A DNA stretch of 64,000 nucleotides from Stenopsyche tienmushanensis (lineage: Eukaryota; Arthropoda; Insecta; Trichoptera; Stenopsychidae), in NCBI GenBank assembly GCA_008973525.1, contig WACJ01000117.1:248001-312000 (forward strand), written 5' to 3'. Position 1 is the stretch's first letter, and the number at the start of each line of letters is the position of its first letter. Of the stretch, positions 57,176 to 64,000 are shown one piece after another. Below the pieces are notes generated by a model. The model saw only the letters and a program-made list of their open reading frames with translations. It had not been told where the DNA came from and searched no databases. A program made the translations under genes and the position numbers.

Positions 57176-60154
57176 ACCCACTATCCTATAAAACCCAACA
57201 TCATATACTTGTGGTACTTTAATGTTTATTATGGCCCATTAGAATAGTTCCTCCCCCCCCCCCCCGGCTCCCGCCTCTTGCGCGTCCTTACCCAACCGGC
57301 AACGGTGCACGCGCAAGAAGCGATCGGTCGGTATGCAGGTGCAATGTCTCCACAGGGACCACAAGAGATGGCGCTGTTAAAATAACACATTGCACCTAAA
57401 GAGAGACGGAAAATGTCGCTGTTAATCTGGAGACTAACATCGCTACTGCGTGGAGATGTTAAATCGTCCACGCTACAGATTCATGCATTTTGTGATATTT
57501 TTAAATGCCATCTACATAAAATAAGGTCTTATTGTATACAAAGACTGTTTTGCATACAAAATATCTCAATAATGTGTACATTTTTTACATTTTTAATTCT
57601 CAGCAAATGAATTGATTTATTTTAGAGATGCGCTCTAATCGCTTGGCATGCATCAGTTGGTGCGGCACTCATTTGCTAACGATTGAGTCATTGAATTCTT
57701 GAGCTTAAAAACAAAATGTTTCGGCTGCTGGCCGTTTTTTTAGTTCGCCATTTATCCAGATTGGATTTAAACCGGTCGAAATGTGAGATCCCAAAAGCTG
57801 CGAGTTTTAAGTACTTTGTCCCTTATGCTGGGTATCATCTTACGCTGGCCTGAATTTGTCGTCTTTAAAAAGTATCGCGTTACGGATGAAATTGAGAAAA
57901 ATGTGTCTACAATTTGAAAAGAACAATGAGGACACTTTACAATGTAGTAGACGAGCCGAATTCGCTCTCGGCGACTTATTAAACGAGATGTCTGAGCTGA
58001 TTTGATGAAAGAACATTTACACAATTACTCGAACGGCCGACGTCGTAAGAATGTTTAATTAAACTTTTTTTATTATGCAGAGGCAATGAAATATCATTGC
58101 GCGAGAGGCATCCGAAAAGTATCGTTGACATTTAAATTCGCACTGTTTAATCACAGCATTTCGGCTATTTCGCTGGCAAATTAATTGATTTAGCGCTGAT
58201 TGAATTAATTATAAAATATTGATTCAATATTGGCAATAAAGCAACAAAGCCGGGAGCTCATTTAATTTCGTTGTCGAATAAATTTCTCTCACAAAAGCTT
58301 CATTAACGTTTTATTCACAATCGAATCGAAGCTTTATTTGGAAGCAGCTCGAATCGAAACCAATAATTAGATCTTACTGCCTAATAATTTTATTAAAACA
58401 TGAAATATTTTACAAAACACTCAAAGTACGAAAGATTCGCTCAAAACGCGCATAAATATTCCACGAGAAGGAAAACATTCCAAATATAGACACCGGGTTT
58501 TTTAATTTTATACAGTCACGTTTCTTCATCACCGAAGGGATGAAAATATTTTCTTTTAATTAAAACCTCGCCGTAAATAAATAACCAAAGTTTCCCAAAG
58601 AACAAGCTCAAATTATACATTTTAGCACGGGGAACCAAAAATACCCGCATTCGCGAAACGCAATTCGTTATTGTGTAACGCAAGTGAATTGCAAAGATTT
58701 TCAGGCAGTCCCCGGATTGATTCGCTCGTATACCTTCTAAAAATTGCGCCCAAATCAAAACCTAATTAGATTTATAAATAAATGAAATGGCGCTTGCCGA
58801 AAAATATTTTCGAATCGCGAATGCGAATATTATTCTGCCCTTAAAGGAGATAAGATCTCTTTGAGGTCTGATTGAATTTCTTTGATCCGGAACGCATAAT
58901 TGCTTTAAATCATAAAGGCAAGTCAGTGGATTCTGCCTTTCCAGATGATTTAACTAAAACTCTTCATTTTTCGCATCCTTAGACAACATAAAAGGCAGAA
59001 ACATTCGCTCCGTGGAATCAATACACATTTGATACGATCTCTCTATTCAATCGCATAGAATACCGCTCACATGTGGCAAAAAAATGTGGATGAAATAAAA
59101 TCTTATTTAGAGAGGCGACCAACATTTTTATTTTTATCTGATAAATTTTTGCCAGGTTGTATTAATCGCGCTTAAAAATAGAGACGCGATATTATGATCG
59201 CCTCAAATATATGTATAGAAATTCATCGACAATTCGAAAAAGCAAGTGGCCGCAATAAAACAAACACCAGCTGAGGTCATAATTTTAATTTAATGCCGAA
59301 CAGCGATATATCGTCGTTGAAAACATTTGCGCAGTGCCAATGACGATATATCGCTGCATCGTGAAGCACGGTATTGAAAATTAAGCGTCTGTCTCCGGTT
59401 CACAATCTCACTTGAATTCGAACGCATATATACGCGATTCTTAATCAACGGATTAAATAACATTATATGAAACTCTTTTAACTCTATCGGACCAGATATC
59501 GTGAGACAAAGACGGCTGTCTTGCATTTCATACACTCGTGCATAGATGGCAAAGTCGCACCGTAAAGTTGCCCCTACACGTCTAAACATTCTCATTTATT
59601 TATTTTTTATAGAAACTCTTTAATGTTCATACTTACTATTCAACAAAAAATCACATTCTAAAAATCTTTTTACCGTCATAAAATTTAGGTATAATTAACT
59701 GAAATCGCTATCGTCAAATAAGCTAAGACGATTTTCGTTCGTGTTGTCTTGAGAGCAGGCGTTTGTTTTGATCATTTAGACACACGCATCATTCTTATCG
59801 TTGACAAATTTTGTTATTCCCCCTTTACTGTTCTGAAGTAGCGTCTTTAGTCGAGTAGCACCACTCCATTGCAAAATTTACTCCTTCAGAAGTAAACTGG
59901 CAGGATTGCACGGTAACACTATCCTTTTATTTTCGCAACACATTAATAGAAATAGCTGAACAACAAAAAGCAGATACCATGCAACTTGAATATTAAGAAA
60001 TATTCGCGCCAATATTCTGATAATAACCAAATGATCATTTTTCTTGCTTGCAAGTCCACTTCAAAATAGAAAATTATTAGTATAAAAAATATTTTTTTAA
60101 ATTTTATTTATGTACCTGATCTTTGATATTAATTTTTTTGTAAAATGATTTCAG
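57176..60154. other. Apparently unique, probably intronic
   Basis: No repeat or coding region recognised. It includes a C13 run near 57252 and a less AT-rich segment at 57240-57480. The last bases (TATTAATTTTTTTG...ATTTCAG, ending 60154) look like a branch point, pyrimidine tract and splice acceptor for the exon at 60155. Confidence 0.45.
60134..60154 (+). promoter_or_regulatory. Candidate splice acceptor
   Basis: A TTTTTTG-containing tract followed by ATTTCAG, with TATTAAT (a branch-point-like heptamer) just upstream at about 60127. The AG is at 60153-60154. Read by eye only. Confidence 0.6.
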
Positions 60155-61581
60155 AAATGCGGAGAGCATCTCTAACGCCCATGATGAGCCAGGGAGGGCA
60201 AGAACCGCTAATCGTCGTGGAGGAGTCCGGCTGTCTCGAAGAAGAGGAGCCGCGCACTGATTCGTCTTCTCCTCGCTGCAGCTTGGATATTGAATCTCCA
60301 CAAAATCCATACTTGCTATCGCCATGGAGAGATCCGCGAGAGACTCGCAAGCATTCGCTTCCGACACCAGCGTGCACTTCCGGAATCACGGCCAGCCAAG
60401 TTCGTCGTCTTTCGGAACGCGGAGGGGAAGGCTCCGGTCCGTCTCCCAGGGAAGCCGCCTTCCTGGCAACGTTGAGCACTGCGCCGGCTCCTCAGCCTGG
60501 AGGTCGCCGTCATTCCGTGGTCACCATCTCGCGCGTACCGCCTGCACTCTTCGGACGCAATCGTAGGGAGTCAGTCGCTGCCTTTTCCGATAGACGAGGC
60601 AGTACCCACAATTTGCAGCTGGACATCATGGACGACATAGTCACTGCGCGCAAAGTCCGCATGAAGCTCTGGAACACTTCCAACGAACGAGTCTGCGAGG
60701 TTCAGCCTCTGGACGAAGCCGAAGGATGCAATCGTCCACCGCAGCGATACACTCGAGGCGGTCGTCGATACTCTGATTTTGCTTGTGGTGGACTTCCTTC
60801 CATTCCTTCCGGGCGCAGACGAGCATCCGAACAACCCCCCATTCCTCCTCGCTCTCGTCCAATCCAAGGAGGAATAGTCTGCTCCAATACAGATCTCATC
60901 TCTATCCTCTCTCCTCTGACTTCATCGGCGACAGAAATCAATCGTTGCGACGATCGCCCTGCGACAAAATTTGATATCCAAGATCAAAACGTCACTCTAG
61001 AAAGCAAACGAAGCAAGCTGAAGAGCAGCCGATCCAACAGCTTCGACGTGTCCGTTCTCCACGGCGTGTCCCAGACCAAAGGAAGCACTTCCAGTTGGTT
61101 CATAAAACGGCATCAAACACTAGCAAACAAAAAAGCCGAATCCGTCGACACGGACGATAAGCCACTCATCACGTTCGGTAAGGAAAGCATGTACTCGCAC
61201 CAGATAGACGCACCCGAAAGAATGTCTCCGCCGAAAACCGAAAAGGCCAAAGTAGTCTGGGACAAGCCGACAGGATCCGTAGTCGACGCCCAAGTCCTGG
61301 GCAGCGCCATTGAAGTATTCTTAAGACAGACCGGAAACAACGAGTCTCCGTCTACAATACAGCAGCCACCGGCGCCAGCAACAAACAAGGGAGCCATCCC
61401 TAAAACAACCATCAAATCCCCACCGGTGCCATCCAACAAAGCAAAATCGCCATCCGGGGGATCAATCAAGGGACAACCGACTCCCGGCTCCTGGTATTCC
61501 GGCAAATCCGACGAGGACGACTCGAACGAGACGTGCGACACTTCCCTATGTTCGACGCTCAAAGACCTCTTCGTCAAATAA
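60155..61581 (+). CDS. Probable 3'-terminal coding exon, basophilic-phosphosite-rich protein
   Basis: The reading frame is open from 60145 (ATG) to TAA at 61579-61581 (478 codons). An in-frame TAA lies at 60130-60132. ATTTCAG just before 60155, after a T-rich tract, suggests that translation enters by splicing in phase 1, and that the ATG at 60145 is intronic. A genuine start at 60145 or 60157 is possible. Counting from the 60145 ATG, R-[RK]-x-S motifs occur with Ser at residues 9, 71, 90, 124, 143, 153, 210 and 228 (PKA/14-3-3-like sites). There are Pro-rich PPIPPRSRPI residues at 231-240, KSPPVPSNKAKSP at 424-436, and an acidic SDEDDSNE near 455-462. There is no signal peptide, membrane segment or catalytic domain. 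Composition and G+C content differ strongly from all flanking DNA. I do not recognise the family. It is probably a cytoplasmic, intrinsically disordered regulatory region. It could be the C-terminus of a much larger protein. Confidence 0.85.
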
Positions 61582-62845
61582 ATTGGAAAGCGCCCCCTAC
61601 GATAATTCCAATCAATGTACATAGATATATCATTAATAGAATTACATATTTTTAAACACTTATCATTACATCATGTATAGATTTTAAAGAGATTGTGCGA
61701 AGAACAGAAACATTGAGACTGGAACTACATGTGATGTTATAAATAACAATATATTTTTGCATGTGTGCATACGCTGACATATGCACATATGCACTTATAT
61801 GTTATGTACAGAATAATATGTAAAATTTCTAAATATCACTTTCAACATGAATAATATGTATATATATAACTGGATTGGCGTATATGTCTTTGTAATATTG
61901 ATGTTAACTCTTAAAGCATGTGAATGTCAAATTTATTTGTGGGGGAGTCATTGTCTGATTTAATCTTCCCGAGCCTTTTGTTCCCTCGCGCAACCCTAAA
62001 ACTTCTCAATTATAAATGTCGCTTATGAATATCCCGTATGCAATAATTTAATTATTCACTACCTTAATATAACGTGTGACGTTAATATCGTCGTGATGTT
62101 TTTAATACAATAAATAAATAAATATTGTACATCCGTTAACGATGGAAACAAATCCACAATATGATTTTAAATTAATATCAACCCGTAATCAAAAGGATTT
62201 ATTGGAAACGCCTTATAAATGATACAATCGTGACTATCTTAATATTTGCGTTTTTTAGAGATTCACTCCCCCACTTTATATTTTCAATCGTAAATATATT
62301 GATGTAATACACCAATAATTAGAAATGTGATTAAAATCCATAATATTTTTAATTGTTGTGTCTTAATGTAATAATATCTTACACGGTAGGTATCGATTGA
62401 ACAATAAACATTAAAATTGTAGCATTTCATCAGAGTTAAACTTCTACGTAAATATACAATATCCTAAATGTTTGCTCTCTCTCTCTTTGATAACTTAATG
62501 GATTTAAATACGTCGAGATAATAGATGATAGCTACGTGTTTTACGAAAGTAAAACTGCACTTTTCAATGCGATAAACGACAAAAATTCTTCAAACCATGT
62601 TAAGCATATTAACGTATAATTTACCATTGCCTTAATAACAGATTTCATCATGTAAATATTATATTTTCCTATTTATTCTTCATATTTTGAGAAGGAAAAT
62701 TGTAATATAAATACGACGACAGAAAATATATACATACCAACGCGTGGGAAATCGTCTTAATATGAAAATTATATGCTCGTTATTCTCGGATTCACGACGA
62801 CCATTTTGCTGAAATAAACGTTAAAATCATATAATACTGTTTATG
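61582..62845 (+). other. Probable 3' UTR
   Basis: AT-rich, no open frame. Overlapping AATAAA signals lie at 62109-62122, with others near 62402 and 62813, so alternative polyadenylation is plausible. Where the transcript ends cannot be decided from sequence. Confidence 0.5.
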
Positions 62846-63109
62846 CTATTTTAAAATTATAAAAATCATAGTAATGCGTGTGCAACGTGACGTATCCCTC
62901 ATGGCCAAGGATCTTGAGGCAGGTTTGTGTGCTGATGTGCTGATGACAGTCTTCCGATGCTGGATGACGATCATTGGAGTTTTCTCGGAAAGATAGCGTA
63001 GTTTTCCGTCGCCTTCTGCACCTTCAAATGCATCAACAATATTATTCGTCATATATATTTTAATATCAATATACAATTTCGTACTAAATACGTAAAACAT
63101 TTGTGTCAA
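62846..63109. other. G+C-richer island in AT-rich 3' flank
   Basis: About 62875-63050 is markedly richer in G+C than its surroundings. It is open on both strands for a stretch (minus 87 codons; plus about 38 codons from 62885). The minus peptide contains LRYLSEKTPMIVIQHRKTV. I recognise no family. It could be the last exon of a convergent gene or a conserved 3' UTR block. Confidence 0.35.
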
Positions 63110-64000
63110 TGCCGAATCATTTGTATCGACGGTTTGTACAATTCAATGTATGTCAACATCGTAAATCCTTGACCTTCTCCTTTATAAAACACCTTTAAAC
63201 GCGCTAATCAATTGCATCGACGCGTTGATAACATACAATTATTTTTAAACGCGTACACAATGTTTACTACGATTTTAATTTTATACCGAGCAAATATATA
63301 CATTTATTTATGCGAATATAGAAGTATTCTATGATTCATTTCAACTTTGTTCAATATCGTGTACTTTCTATATAAATATCTTGTAAATATGCATATATGT
63401 TTGCCTTCGTTTCATGATTTTATAAATATATTTCATAGAATTTGTATCTATTTTCACGAAATCTATCTAAAAACAGAATATTTTTTTAATTACTTTAAGT
63501 ATTCATATACGTAAACGTTATATTTTTACAGATGTATTACTGTTTCAACAGTGCGTATTGCAAATTTATGAATGAATTTATTGAACGCGATAAATATATA
63601 CATTTATTATATCAATGTTGACGATTAGAAATGAAATATTTTGTTTGAAATTTACAAAGAATGTCTATAAAAATGTTTATATTCTTCTCGACTTTTCATC
63701 TTATTATACACTATTGTTCTCTATTACATTGTTAGAGTTTATATACATCCAAATGTACAATTAATTATATATTTTGTGATCATTTATGTGTCGTGTAACT
63801 ACATCAAATCTATATTATATTAAATATAAGCTATATGTATATGTAAAATATTAAGAATCTGTCTATTACGTACATTTTTCAACATGTTTGTCAAAAATAT
63901 TGTAAATTAGCTTAAAATTCAGCATTTCAATTTTAAATTAAGCGTAAAAATCTATCCCGTATCGTAGAATGTCATTCAAATTTATATATGTTAACTGTTC
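63110..64000. other. AT-rich flank, no gene seen
   Basis: Nothing recognised; extremely AT-rich. Confidence 0.4.

Noticed and set aside
60316..61622. Long antisense open frames over the terminal exon
   Set aside because: They are shadows of the 478-codon plus-strand frame in G+C-richer DNA.
61616..63389. Pumilio sites (TGTANATA at 61616, 61857, 62651 and 63382) as evidence of 3' UTR regulation
   Set aside because: Four hits in about 2 kb of very AT-rich DNA are close to what chance would give, without conservation data.

Overview
The window is A+T-rich eukaryotic nuclear DNA, almost certainly from an arthropod and most likely an insect. The evidence is many mariner/Tc1 relics, an R1-clade LINE fragment, piggyBac- and pogo-type miniature elements, nuclear tRNA genes with pol III T-tract terminators, and one spliced-looking, relatively G+C-rich coding exon in a long AT-rich non-coding background. 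I cannot name the order or species.

Only one protein-coding region looks like a real host gene: a probable 3'-terminal exon at 60155-61581 (+). It follows a splice-acceptor-like sequence and precedes an AT-rich 3' region with several AATAAA signals. Its product is a low-complexity protein with eight R-[RK]-x-S motifs, which I do not recognise. No upstream exon of this gene was found. The 60 kb to its left may be a giant intron or intergenic DNA.

Layout: 0.4-1.4 kb, mariner relic (-). 3.8-4.8 kb, mariner pieces. 6.6-7.1, 11.9-12.6, 19.9-20.7, 22.5-23.6 and 50.55 kb, a pogo-like TIR element family (TA target, 58-1070 bp). 7.2-8.3 kb, mariner relic, an ACCGGT-rich patch and an LTR-like repeat. 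13.4-13.7 kb, a dispersed ~300-bp repeat. 16.3-19.1 kb, five identical tRNA-Gly(UCC) genes, all minus, interrupted by a pogo MITE, ~130-bp repeats and a dead mariner. 19.7-20.9 kb, a mariner relic split by a pogo-like element. 22.3 and 33.3 kb, DDE transposase scraps. 28.7-36.3 kb, nested mariner relics, including one element with both TIRs (35153-36303) and a probable tRNA-derived SINE. 37.7-46.4 kb, ~130-bp repeats, a piggyBac C-terminal scrap, paired 16-bp palindromes, mariner and pogo MITEs and a hAT MITE. 46.5-47.2 kb, Tc1 relic. 51.03-55.36 kb, a 4.3-kb foldback (long inverted repeat) element with ~1.7-kb arms. 55.7-57.2 kb, R1-clade LINE 3' ends and a mariner tail. 57.2-60.15 kb, apparently unique DNA. 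60.15-61.58 kb, the exon. 61.6-64 kb, 3' UTR and flank.

The most unusual structures are the foldback element, whose two arms date a later piggyBac-like insertion in one of them, and the tRNA-Gly cluster, whose five copies all carry the same U4.U69 acceptor-stem mismatch. All repeats were recognised by reading the sequence. Percent identities and copy numbers outside the window were not computed.
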